A stretch of 11,703 nucleotides of DNA from Coemansia sp. RSA 922 (GCA_027577415.1 JANBQS010000803.1:1-11703), one strand, 5' to 3'. Numbered from the stretch's first letter, positions 1 through 6,656 are shown. Made by a program: numbers and translations. The notes: generated by a model from the letters alone, not told the origin.

Positions 1-1062
1 TGGTTCCGCGAGTATCCGCCCATGCGAGCGCAACATGTCGCGATCACAGTTTCGATCGGCATTGGTGGGATTATCTTCAACGTATCGAACAATCTTGTGC
101 AGGGCATGGCCAGGTACGATGGCGTACTTGGCATCTGCAAGTTCTGGGGTGGCTGGGTTCTTACAACATTTGGCGCCGGCGTGTTTTTGTCTTCTATGAA
201 CATGCGCTTGGTTCTGTTCTATCGCATCTTTGTAACTGGCAACACGTACATCCGCCCAAAGTTTTCCATACCCAACTTCTTTCGCCGCTACTGGCCGCTC
301 TTGGCCATGTGGTCGCCCACCTTTATCTCGAGCATTGTCATTTCAGCCCTCAAAGGCCCCCGTGGCGCCTGGCTGCTTGAGGACCACGGCCTGCGTGCCT
401 GCGACTTTAGCGAGGAGTATCTGTACTGGATCTACGCCTACTTTGCCGCCCAGATTGTGCTCTCGTGGGTCTTGTATTTCCGGATGCGCCGGGTCGCCAA
501 GGCGTTTAACGGCTTTCGCATGGCGATTTGGACTCTGCTCATCTTCACGAGTATCCTACTTATCAGCATGGTCATCAATATCATCAAGGGCTCAAACTAC
601 CCGTGGGGCCGCATCGCAATCGCATTGTCCAACATGATCCTGATCAACGGCTACCTGTGGCTCATCCTGGGCCCGCCAGTCGTTGGCCACTTGTTCTGGC
701 GCGAGCAAACCATGCGCAACTTTATGAACAGCCTGCACAAGGACAGCCTCATTGCACAGCAGACCCGCGCGCACGGCCTACACACCCAGCTCTACGGCAT
801 GTCCGAAAATGACGTGTTTTCCAGTTCAAACTATGGCACCAACGACGTTGACGACTCTTTTATCGATAACGAAAACAATCCTGGGCGTAAGCCAGCACCT
901 GTGGCCACTACCAACTTTGAAGCTCCCACCCTTGTTGCTTCGACGTATCCGGCTCCCACCTACTCGGCCCCCACCTATACGATATCAAACTACGATCCTG
1001 CCAACTACTCGTTTGGCAACCCGTCGATTACATACACGACAAGAAACACACATGTACTGTAA
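1..1062 (+). CDS. 7TM receptor-like membrane protein, 5'-truncated by window edge
   Basis: The reading frame is open from base 1 (WFREYPP, then Met at 22), so the true start lies outside the window and the visible part is the C-terminal 353 residues. Numbered from the Met at 22, hydrophobic segments lie near residues 7-26, 36-72 (a long stretch that could hold one to two spans), 92-110, 133-153, 167-188 and 199-222. With a span upstream this would fit a seven-helix protein. The Arg/Tyr-rich entry sequence (REYPPMRAQ) and loops such as RLVLFYRIF recall fungal 7TM proteins related to RGS/GPCR-like families, but no RGS domain is visible and the assignment rests on topology. A hydrophilic cytosol-like tail of about 120 residues follows. 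It is rich in Asn, Ser and Asp and ends in Tyr/Pro-rich APTY-type repeats. The stop is TAA at 1060-1062. The next gene is convergent, 90 bp away. It could instead be a transporter-like protein. Confidence 0.55.
   Translation, partial: WFREYPPMRAQHVAITVSIGIGGIIFNVSNNLVQGMARYDGVLGICKFWGGWVLTTFGAGVFLSSMNMRLVLFYRIFVTGNTYIRPKFSIPNFFRRYWPLLAMWSPTFISSIVISALKGPRGAWLLEDHGLRACDFSEEYLYWIYAYFAAQIVLSWVLYFRMRRVAKAFNGFRMAIWTLLIFTSILLISMVINIIKGSNYPWGRIAIALSNMILINGYLWLILGPPVVGHLFWREQTMRNFMNSLHKDSLIAQQTRAHGLHTQLYGMSENDVFSSSNYGTNDVDDSFIDNENNPGRKPAPVATTNFEAPTLVASTYPAPTYSAPTYTISNYDPANYSFGNPSITYTTRNTHVL
934..990 (+). repeat. short APTY/Tyr-Pro repeats in the 7TM protein tail
   Basis: Near the end of the 7TM-like protein the motifs TYPAPTY, SAPTY and TISNY follow one another, then NYDPANYS, giving regularly spaced tyrosines in a Pro/Ser/Thr context. 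The DNA shows the matching degenerate repeat of gctcccacctactcggcc-like units. This is coding low complexity. It could hold phosphorylation or sorting motifs (inference). Confidence 0.5.
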
Positions 1063-1152
1063 TCCTTGCTAATAACTTATCCCCTTTTATCGCGCTATAC
1101 ATTAATTGACATTCTAATATTATGATTTAATTATATATGTAACTGATAAGTG
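1063..1152. terminator. shared convergent 3' region, AT-rich
   Basis: These 90 bp separate two convergent stop codons and are much more AT-rich than the flanking genes, with runs such as attaattgac and ttaattatatatgtaa. No exact AATAAA hexamer is seen on either strand. The two transcripts therefore probably use AT-rich, non-canonical polyadenylation signals here and may overlap at their 3' ends. Confidence 0.45.
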
Positions 1153-2061
1153 CTACCGCAATGCAAACGGCAGTGCATCGCCCTCGCCCTCGTCGGCTGT
1201 AGATGCAAATATCTCGTTGCGAATGTTGTGCTCAGCGGCGTCGATATGGATGGCCCCTCGCCGCCCACGAGCAGCATCGACTAGGCGTGTCGCCCCGTCT
1301 ACTAGCAACAGCACTGCTCGTTTAGAGAAGAGGTAAATGCCACGCCAGAACCTGTAGTTAGGGAGTTGCTCAATGCCTCGAAGGCCGCTGGATAAATTAA
1401 ACACACGGTTGTACAGAAAGCCGCCCAGTATATACACGCTACCAACGACAAATATGACGACAAACGCCACTGAGCCCCGGCTAGCTCCATTGCCCTCGCC
1501 AATTCCGCCGCTCTGCCCACCATTACTTTCTTCGCTCGCACGTTTGCTGGGCTCACAGGCCAGATGTGTTCGCCACTCAAACATAAACACGCACTGGTTC
1601 CACTCTGCGACAAACTCGGGCTGGCCGTACTCGCTGTCCGTATGCGCTAAGCAGATAAATGATATAAGCGCAGATCTGTTGAGTTGCGCGGCTCCTGGGC
1701 ACGCATCTCCGTTAGTGTACTCAACCAAGAGCTTGTTGCCGTGCTTACGTGGTCTGCCGCCGACTGTTCCTAGTGCCCCTGCATCTCCACCGCGCTGCCA
1801 CCGTGCTATAGGGTGGCGCTGGGTAGAATTGTCGCAAATTCGAAGCGAGAATGTGTATTCGCTCTCTAGTCCATCAACGCTATACTCCCAATTGCTGCGG
1901 GCAAGTGGCCGCAGGTCGTAAAGCACTTCACCCGAACTGCTCATAACTATGCATTCACCGTTGCTGGCTTGTGCCAGAGCCAAGCATGCTGCTATTTGGA
2001 CAAGGAGTAGCACTGCCAAAAATCCGCGTGTTAAATTACAATAGTATCGTACAATGCACAT
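1153..2061 (-). CDS. MRH-domain type I membrane protein, Mrl1/cation-dependent mannose-6-phosphate receptor-like
   Basis: This 302-residue protein looks like a sorting receptor of the Golgi-endosome system, related to yeast Mrl1 and animal cation-dependent M6P receptor. A hydrophobic leader lies at about residues 13-32. The luminal MRH domain (about 37-170) has six cysteines, C37, C76, C121, C137, C157 and C169, which suits the family's three disulfides. It contains YDLRPL (48-53) and the end motif C-x-F-x-F-E-W-R-T-x-x-A-C (157-169). By spacing from the cysteines, R129 and E149 match the sugar-contacting Arg and Glu. Q89 is a candidate for the Gln. The usual Tyr two residues after C157 is Phe (F159). 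One TM helix lies at about 197-216, after a Gly/Ser linker. The juxtamembrane GIEQLPNYRFW matches the G-x-E-Q-x-P-x-x-x-F-W block of M6P receptors. The tail ends in an acidic segment, DEGEGDALPF, that may act as a sorting signal. The Met at 2061 gives a plausible signal sequence. Atg27 is a less likely alternative. Confidence 0.82.
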   Translation of the reverse strand: MCIVRYYCNLTRGFLAVLLLVQIAACLALAQASNGECIVMSSSGEVLYDLRPLARSNWEYSVDGLESEYTFSLRICDNSTQRHPIARWQRGGDAGALGTVGGRPRKHGNKLLVEYTNGDACPGAAQLNRSALISFICLAHTDSEYGQPEFVAEWNQCVFMFEWRTHLACEPSKRASEESNGGQSGGIGEGNGASRGSVAFVVIFVVGSVYILGGFLYNRVFNLSSGLRGIEQLPNYRFWRGIYLFSKRAVLLLVDGATRLVDAARGRRGAIHIDAAEHNIRNEIFASTADEGEGDALPFALR

Positions 2062-2106
2062 CTCGCAAAAAGTGGTAGAAAAGAATATAAAGAAAATACC
2101 GATAAG

Positions 2107-2131
2107 TGAAAGAGAGAGAGAAAGAAAAGAA
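2107..2131 (-). promoter_or_regulatory. polypyrimidine tract upstream of the MRH receptor gene
   Basis: On the gene's strand this is an almost pure C/T run (GA-rich on +) beginning about 45 nt before the ATG at 2061. Fungal core promoters often carry CT-rich blocks close to the transcription start, so this probably marks the promoter or 5' leader. No TATA element in the usual form is seen, although ttatattc lies between the tract and the ATG. Confidence 0.4.
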
Positions 2132-2139
2132 AATGTTGC

Positions 2140-2454
2140 TCATTTTAGCAGCTGAAGCAAAGTGCCAAGCAATGATAAAAAGAAAGCTATGGTTAGCGCG
2201 GATGTAACTGAGCCTGAGCTGTCGTTACGGCTGATGTTCCACGAGTCGTCGGCTGCCTTGACCACGACACGGCGCGTTGACCCAGGAGCCCATCCATTTC
2301 CAAACACTACGTCCGATACAAGAACACCGTGAAGAGAGGACATTGAATATATGAGGATGTATAGATATTTATGTAAGGTGTATTTAGTATCGATTGGCGA
2401 ATAGCGACGCAAAAATGAGTTAACTAGCTCTGTACAGACATCATGTGGATCCAT
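2140..2454 (-). CDS. uncertain small gene or orphan 3' exon with GPI-signal-like C-terminus
   Basis: An open frame of 104 codons runs from an ATG at 2454 to TGA at 2140-2142. Only its second half looks coding. From about 2306 it is GC-richer and encodes FGNGWAPGS, a basic/acidic stretch with an N-glycosylation sequon (NIS), then SSGS and a hydrophobic stretch of about 18 residues ending LLQLLK. That layout (small residues, short spacer, hydrophobic end) resembles a GPI-attachment signal. The first half is AT-rich. From just after 2424 to 2307 the minus strand has no AG dinucleotide until GTAG at 2310-2307, as expected upstream of a 3' splice site. The likeliest reading is a terminal exon at about 2306-2140 whose upstream exon I cannot place. 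There is no signal peptide on the ORF itself. It sits 16 bp after the stop of the proline-rich gene and 78 bp before the MRH gene, on the same strand. It may also be chance. Confidence 0.3.
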   Translation of the reverse strand: MDPHDVCTELVNSFLRRYSPIDTKYTLHKYLYILIYSMSSLHGVLVSDVVFGNGWAPGSTRRVVVKAADDSWNISRNDSSGSVTSALTIAFFLSLLGTLLQLLK

Positions 2455-2470
2455 ATGGGATTAACTAGAT

Positions 2471-3424
2471 CTAGTAGTTTCCATATTGCATTTGGGGCGG
2501 GGGTGGTGGCGGCATAGGCATAGCCGGTCTATACATGTTATCTTCTAGGTAGACTGGCGCGGGTGGAGGAGGCATCATTGGCTGGGGCTGGGGCGGTGGT
2601 GGTAAAGGCGGTGGAGGTAGCACTGGTTGAGGTTGTGAAGCTGGCTGTGGAGCTGGCGGCGGTGTCATCTGATAATAATTTGGGTAGGGTGCAGCTGGAG
2701 GAGGAGGCGGCGGCGGCGGGGGAGGAATAACTGGCATAGGTGGTGGGGGTGGAGGCAGGCGAATGTTACTTCCGTAATACGGCGAGTAGGGAGATGGTGG
2801 AGGCGGTGGACGATGAGCGCCATCGTCATAATACATGGGCGACGGAGGAGGAATCGACTCTACATCTGCGTAAGGAGGCTTAGGAGGCATGCACGGCATG
2901 CCCGAACCCGGATTCTCGCCACTGTAGCACCCGTTAGCGGCGGGATCACTGGGTGCTCCAGGACCTTCGCCAAAGTACTGGTCTCTATATCCAGGCGGCT
3001 CTGGTACCGGATCTCCGTCATAGTATACGCCAGGAGGCTGAGCCACGTAGCTATCCGCGGCAAAATGGGGTGAGGTGTCCTTGTATCTGTGTTGCGGGCG
3101 CTTGAGGAGTACTTTGTGTCCAACCACCGATACCACTTTGTATGTGGGCTGTTTGTGTGATGAAGTATACCCTGATGCGCGTTCGACGTTGTTGTTATCT
3201 GGGTCATCACCCTCATCAGGCCGATCTCCTAAAAGCGCTCTTGCGACACCAGCGACTAGCGCACGGTCATCGTGATGTGGTTTACCGGCATGCTTCAGAG
3301 ACAACGCGAGCCCCTTTGGCAGATCGTGGGGTTTGACACTGTCTTGTGGAAGTGATAGAGCGAGCTGAGCGGATAAGGCGAGCACAAGTGAGCCTGCCAG
3401 CAGACAGCGCTGTAAATGTGGCAT
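2471..3424 (-). CDS. secreted proline-rich protein, function unknown
   Basis: I do not recognise a family for this 317-residue protein. Residues 1-24 form a clear signal peptide, with cleavage plausible after ALS. Residues 25-80 are charged and Pro/Asp-rich. Residues 90-120 are basic (YKVVSVVGHKVLLKRPQHRYK). Residues 121-190 are Pro/Tyr/Gly-rich and hold two cysteines, C166 and C178, which could pair; C7 in the signal peptide is the only other one. Residues 192-310 are an extreme polyproline region with blocks of 5-10 prolines (longest 234-243) separated by YYGS, YPNYYQM and QPQP units. The protein ends MQYGNY with no TM helix or GPI signal of its own. Such composition suggests an extended, extracellular or cell-wall protein (inference). 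The opposite strand has only shadow frames. A TATA element lies about 95 bp upstream of the ATG. The segment downstream may be a further exon. Confidence 0.68.
   Translation of the reverse strand: MPHLQRCLLAGSLVLALSAQLALSLPQDSVKPHDLPKGLALSLKHAGKPHHDDRALVAGVARALLGDRPDEGDDPDNNNVERASGYTSSHKQPTYKVVSVVGHKVLLKRPQHRYKDTSPHFAADSYVAQPPGVYYDGDPVPEPPGYRDQYFGEGPGAPSDPAANGCYSGENPGSGMPCMPPKPPYADVESIPPPSPMYYDDGAHRPPPPPSPYSPYYGSNIRLPPPPPPMPVIPPPPPPPPPPAAPYPNYYQMTPPPAPQPASQPQPVLPPPPLPPPPQPQPMMPPPPAPVYLEDNMYRPAMPMPPPPPPQMQYGNY
2495..2851 (-). repeat. polyproline-encoding low-complexity tract
   Basis: This coding stretch is made of CCN codons (GGN on +) in blocks of 5-10, corresponding to residues 192-310 of the proline-rich protein. 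Third codon positions vary (cca, ccg, cct, ccc), so the tract is kept at protein level and is not a simple DNA microsatellite. Such tracts are prone to length variation and to assembly error. Confidence 0.8.
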
Positions 3425-3517
3425 AGACGCTGCTAGCTACGGCGACTGAATCGATGGTCTGGTTGTAGCTCAATATCGACAAGTAGACTGAAGGCGAGAA
3501 TAGTTTAATAGTGTCTG

Positions 3518-3525
3518 TATTTATA
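3518..3525 (-). promoter_or_regulatory. TATA box of the proline-rich gene
   Basis: The minus strand reads TATAAATA, a close match to the fungal TATA consensus, about 95 bp upstream of the ATG at 3424. The distance leaves room for a short 5' leader. A second AT element (TATATAGAGG) lies about 50 bp further upstream. Confidence 0.55.
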
Positions 3526-3557
3526 CACACAACAAACCAGATCGGCTAACAAAGTCG

Positions 3558-3574
3558 GAGGCGCAGGTCGCCTC
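3558..3574. promoter_or_regulatory. inverted repeat GAGGCG-N5-CGCCTC in the proline-rich gene promoter
   Basis: Six-base arms pair perfectly around caggt. The dyad lies about 140 bp before the ATG of the proline-rich gene, directly beside TATATA at 3575-3580. Position and symmetry fit a dimeric transcription-factor site. One such dyad in a region this long is also expected by chance. Confidence 0.3.
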
Positions 3575-3650
3575 TATATACATCGGTGGCCTTTACCTAG
3601 AGAATTAGTACTGTTTAGGCTTTTTGTGATTTCATGAAAGACAAGAAAGG

Positions 3651-3662
3651 TAGTGGCCACTA
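3651..3662. promoter_or_regulatory. 12-bp perfect palindrome TAGTGGCCACTA
   Basis: The sequence equals its own reverse complement and lies in otherwise gene-free DNA about 230 bp upstream of the proline-rich gene. It overlaps a TATAAA on + at 3661-3666, where no gene follows. It may be a protein-binding site, but the evidence is symmetry alone. Confidence 0.25.
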
Positions 3663-3995
3663 TAAACATGCCCGTGTACAGAAGCTTGGGATTCGGACCT
3701 GTTTCAGAGCAATGTCAACCTAAATATTGGTGCAATCGATTTCTATTGGCTAAGAGCGGCACCCTACAAACATGTACTTCTTATTTTGGTAGCAAAGTGA
3801 TCCCAAGCAAGCGGTACGGCGCTCCCCTCTAACCACTCAAAATACTCTAGTGCGGAGCTCCAACAGCAAAAAAGGCGGGCGCAGTTTTGCCTCTCCACAA
3901 TTACCGTCTACCCCAGTATATGCGGCTCTTTTAAATGACAGCAAAAAAAATATATTTACCAAAAACAGGATTCAAGACAGCCGCAATCAAATATA

Positions 3996-5504
3996 CTATC
4001 CTCGCATTGGACTCATCTCAATTTCAGCAGAAGCCCGGGTACTGGCATTGTATCCAGTATTGCGGCCACGTATCCCAGCCGTGTGGTGAGCAAAGCCATT
4101 GTTTTCGTAGCCGTCGTCGTCATTATCACCGACATACTCGTCGTCGTCGTCGTCGGCATTAAAGATGACATGTGTGCGATTGTGGACGGCCTCTGCCATG
4201 TCAACATTTGTGGCATGCTGCTCATCGACGACTTGACCGACTGAGTGATAAACAGTACCGTCGTCGGCAGTAGGCAGCGACATGGTTTTGGAGTTGCTCT
4301 TGCCCAAGTCAGCAAATAGCTGCATGAGAAAGTAGGCATAGAAGAACAACAGAAAGGTAATTGACAGGTAGCCCAGGGAGAATGTTCCAATGTCAATGCC
4401 TATGCTGGCCATCGCAGCGACATTCTCGCGGTTGGAAGCCATGAAGGACATGCCCGAGTGGCACAGGAAAAACACTGGAATGTACTGGAATGGGTTGGGC
4501 TCCTTGCTACCGGGCTTTATCAGACTAGTAGTGATGAGCATAATCTCCATACAGCGGGTCAGTCCAGCCAGAACTAGGGACAGGCCAAAGACAAAGTGAA
4601 CTTGCGTCGAAAATGCAGTATCTTGCTCGTGGCTACCCATCGCACAGCCGGTGAATATGAGTATAATAGACGGAAACATGCTCCGATCCGTAGGTTCAGA
4701 CTTGCGCAGCATGTATGTCGAGAGCAGGCCGCCACAGAACCAGATAACGCCCAGACTGGTATGCTGCAAGTCCTTGTGAGACCACCCATGCGCCTTTTCG
4801 ATAAAGCCGTGCTCGGTAAAGGTGTTGAACAGGCCCCAGGCCATGATCATCGCGCTATCATAGAGCTCGGGCGAGCGGCCAAAGCTGGCTAGCCACGGAG
4901 TAGCCAAACGCAACAGCAACATGAGCCAGACACCGTAGGCCAGGAACGAGCTGCCCATGATCAGGTGCGCCAAACACTGGCCCAAATATCCGCCGTAGCA
5001 GAAGCCCAGCCACGCGACAACGCCCAGCAGAACTTGCACATACGTAGCAATTATCATAACGATCGCCATATACTTGTGAGCGATCTTGATATATGGCCGA
5101 ACGCGATCGTTAAACCGCTTCTCTGTATGCAGCTTCAGATAGATGCCCGCCCCAAGCTGAGCAGCCAACAGCCACATCATGAGCCAACTGAACTTGCTGT
5201 GCGCGTTTTCATGGAATGCTCGCCCGCCGTGCGTGTGGCCCAAGACAAATCCGATAGCCGCCAGGACTCCTCCCGTCGCCTGCACAGGGACGTGCCACTT
5301 GTTCTTTCGGAGTCCCAACACCATGCCGATGGGAAACAGCGCTCCAAAGGCTATAGACATGAGGATAATGTGCGCCTTGAGCACACCGTCGATAGGCTCG
5401 CCCATGTCAAAGTTCATGTTGGGGGCGTGGTGGTTGTGGCCACGGACTACTAGCGCGCATAGCGACAATATCACTGCTCTAAGCAGTGCCGTGCTCAAGC
5501 TCAT
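3996..5504 (-). CDS. YTP1: Ytp1-like membrane protein with cytochrome b561-type N-terminal half
   Basis: This 502-residue, multi-pass protein matches the fungal Ytp1 layout: a DUF2427/b561-like half, then the Ytp1 C-terminal half. The exact function of the family is not settled. Residues 1-22 form a signal peptide followed by His-rich HNHHAP. Helices then lie at about 42-64, 73-90, 104-123, 141-165 and 175-200. Histidines H45 (LKAHIILMS), H90 (GHTHGG), H143 (IAHKYMAI) and H180 (LAHLIMG) sit as the four haem-b ligands do in b561 proteins, so transmembrane electron transfer is plausible (inference). The second half (about 213-400) has further helices and many histidines (EHGF, HGWSHKDLQH, SHEQD, VHF). 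The last 100 residues are hydrophilic with a strongly acidic run (D451-D455) and no TM. The ATG at 5504 is preferred because it gives the signal peptide. MED22 is divergent, 453 bp away. Confidence 0.85.
   Translation of the reverse strand: MSLSTALLRAVILSLCALVVRGHNHHAPNMNFDMGEPIDGVLKAHIILMSIAFGALFPIGMVLGLRKNKWHVPVQATGGVLAAIGFVLGHTHGGRAFHENAHSKFSWLMMWLLAAQLGAGIYLKLHTEKRFNDRVRPYIKIAHKYMAIVMIIATYVQVLLGVVAWLGFCYGGYLGQCLAHLIMGSSFLAYGVWLMLLLRLATPWLASFGRSPELYDSAMIMAWGLFNTFTEHGFIEKAHGWSHKDLQHTSLGVIWFCGGLLSTYMLRKSEPTDRSMFPSIILIFTGCAMGSHEQDTAFSTQVHFVFGLSLVLAGLTRCMEIMLITTSLIKPGSKEPNPFQYIPVFFLCHSGMSFMASNRENVAAMASIGIDIGTFSLGYLSITFLLFFYAYFLMQLFADLGKSNSKTMSLPTADDGTVYHSVGQVVDEQHATNVDMAEAVHNRTHVIFNADDDDDEYVGDNDDDGYENNGFAHHTAGIRGRNTGYNASTRASAEIEMSPMRG
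4138..4155. repeat. TCG trinucleotide repeat (6 units) encoding an Asp run
   Basis: Six uninterrupted TCG units on + read as GAC-type Asp codons on the gene strand and form D451-D455 in the YTP1-like tail. A shorter related block (cgtcgtcgtcat) lies about 20 bp upstream on + and encodes a second Asp cluster. The run is a likely site of length polymorphism. Confidence 0.75.
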
Positions 5505-5957
5505 GGTGTCGAGGATTTACGAGTAGAGGCGATCTGGCAGATGATGACAGAACAGTATAGCAGCTCCAATAAACTCGAAATATAGAGAGGTGTGCGGGGG
5601 AACCTCGTGGAGGCAAGTGGAAAAAAAGTATAGTAAAGGCGGAAGAATGATGGAAGGAAGAGAAATCTAAAAGCCCCCCTCTTCCTGACAATGGCCACGC
5701 CAAAGCCGGCGAGGCCCACGCGGAAGAAAGGCACTGACTGTACGTGTGGCGACAGCTGCAGCAAGGGGGAAAAGCCCTTTTTATCCTTTGAGCAAGGGTG
5801 ACTTCAAACACCGCAGTCAGCACGCAAGGGGTGTTGGTTGAAACCATAATCAGGGCTTTATGCAGTGAATCAACAGGCAGCCCTCGTTTGCTGCCGCCAA
5901 GCTCTGGCATGAGCCATTTCTCCCACTCTCGTCACTTATACACACAGTCACTGCCAC
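5505..5957. promoter_or_regulatory. divergent promoter between the YTP1-like gene and MED22
   Basis: These 453 bp separate two start codons that point away from each other. Frames on the minus strand here are shadow-like, and I see no gene. Three stress-element-like pentamers occur: CCCCT at 5675-5679, AGGGG at 5764-5768 and AGGGG at 5827-5831. A CCAAT lies at 5566-5570. Such pentamers are common by chance, so regulation by stress factors is only a possibility. Confidence 0.45.
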
Positions 5958-6554
5958 ATGTTTCAGCGCGCTAGAGGCGATGGCGTTCCTGCGCTTGCTG
6001 CTCAGAAGCACTTACCTAAAAGCAGCGGCGCAGCTGCTGAGGAGCAGCTAAACAAGCGCCTGGACGGGGAAATCAGGCAGCTTCTTACATCGTTTGGAGA
6101 GATCATCCAGTCTAGTCGCGTCGAAAACAGCGAGATGAGTAGCAAAAAGGCAGCCGCCACACCAAACCAGAGAGGACGTGAATCCAGCACCAACAATGTC
6201 AGTGAAGGTGAGGAGAGCGATGAGAGCGACGCTGGAGACGCCAGCGCTCCTCGTTCAAAGACTGAGCCCATCAAGGACAAATATGTGGTTGCACAAGAGG
6301 CATACAGCGCGCAGACCAGAGCAGCGACAATGGTCAGGTCTGTCGAGAACCTGTTGGGTATGGTTGCCGATATTAAACGTGCATATCTAGTCAATGACAC
6401 TGCTGCCTTGACCATGATGGCCGACAGGCGACGCAAAGCTTTAGAGGCGCGCACGCTGGCAACTCGTAAAGAGATTGAGGAGCTAGGATCGGTCCTTGAT
6501 GCGGCCGTACGCGATCTAGAAAAGGTCTACTACAACTCAAAGTACCTCGGGTAG
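5958..6554 (+). CDS. MED22: Mediator complex subunit 22 (Med22/Srb6)
   Basis: This 198-residue protein fits Med22, a small helical subunit of the Mediator head module that links activators to RNA polymerase II in the nucleus. The family pattern is seen in order: a first helix at about 28-55 (EEQLNKRLDGEIRQLLTSFGEIIQSSRVEN), matching the usual NKRL-x-x-I-x-x-x-x-x-x-F-x-E-I-I signature; a middle helix at about 108-148 (AQTRAATMVRSVENLLGMVADIKRAYLVND), matching the AxNIVRAxExLLxLVxDLKxxLxLND pattern; and a C-terminal coiled helix at about 153-195, ending YYNSKYLG like the family's YYSSxY. Between the first two helices lies an acidic, Ser-rich, disordered insert (about 58-107) that makes it longer than compact Med22 proteins. 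There are no stops or frame shift in the insert. The ATG at 5958 is the first usable start. The PFA4-like gene is convergent, 102 bp away. Confidence 0.85.
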   Translation: MFQRARGDGVPALAAQKHLPKSSGAAAEEQLNKRLDGEIRQLLTSFGEIIQSSRVENSEMSSKKAAATPNQRGRESSTNNVSEGEESDESDAGDASAPRSKTEPIKDKYVVAQEAYSAQTRAATMVRSVENLLGMVADIKRAYLVNDTAALTMMADRRRKALEARTLATRKEIEELGSVLDAAVRDLEKVYYNSKYLG

Positions 6555-6656
6555 TGTTTAACTGTAGCCGAACAGCGAAAATTGTATAAATTAACATTGG
6601 TAGTAAAGATGCTCTATGGAAGTGAATGCAGTCTAGAGGCAATGCTGAACACTTGG
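6555..6656. terminator. convergent 3' region of MED22 and the PFA4-like gene
   Basis: These 102 bp lie between two convergent stops. The AT-rich core aaattgtataaattaacatt is the likely poly(A) region for both transcripts. No exact AATAAA is seen on either strand. Confidence 0.45.

Larger units (their letters stand above)
3425..3995. other. gene-free region between the proline-rich gene and the YTP1-like gene
   Basis: No convincing coding segment is seen in these 571 bp on either strand. The part near 3425-3600 should be the promoter of the proline-rich gene, with a TATA element and a 6-bp-arm dyad. The part near 3900-3995 should be the 3' UTR and poly(A) region of the YTP1-like gene; on its strand it is T/A-rich with a run of eight T. 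The middle holds a 12-bp perfect palindrome. Confidence 0.6.

Noticed and set aside
1373..1921. 182-codon open frame on + opposite the MRH receptor gene
   Set aside because: It is an antisense shadow. The minus frame has the signal sequence, six cysteines and M6P receptor motifs, while the + frame has no recognisable order.
2495..2851. CRISPR- or minisatellite-like array
   Set aside because: The repeats are irregular polyproline codon blocks with variable third bases and no constant repeat-spacer structure.
3688..3699. tRNA-like B-box (GGTCCGAATCCC on the minus strand)
   Set aside because: The T-arm stem does not pair beyond two base pairs, and no acceptor, D or anticodon arm can be folded around it.
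3850..4089. 79-codon frame on + overlapping the YTP1-like 3' end
   Set aside because: The AT-rich part is UTR-like and the rest is antisense to the YTP1-like coding region.
4965..5453. 162-codon open frame on + opposite the YTP1-like gene
   Set aside because: Antisense shadow of a well-supported membrane protein; its composition is unstructured.
5479..5910. 143-codon frame on - in the divergent promoter between the YTP1-like gene and MED22
   Set aside because: It overlaps the YTP1 start and covers most of the only available promoter space. It has Ser/Pro/Phe-rich content with no motif, so it is probably non-coding.
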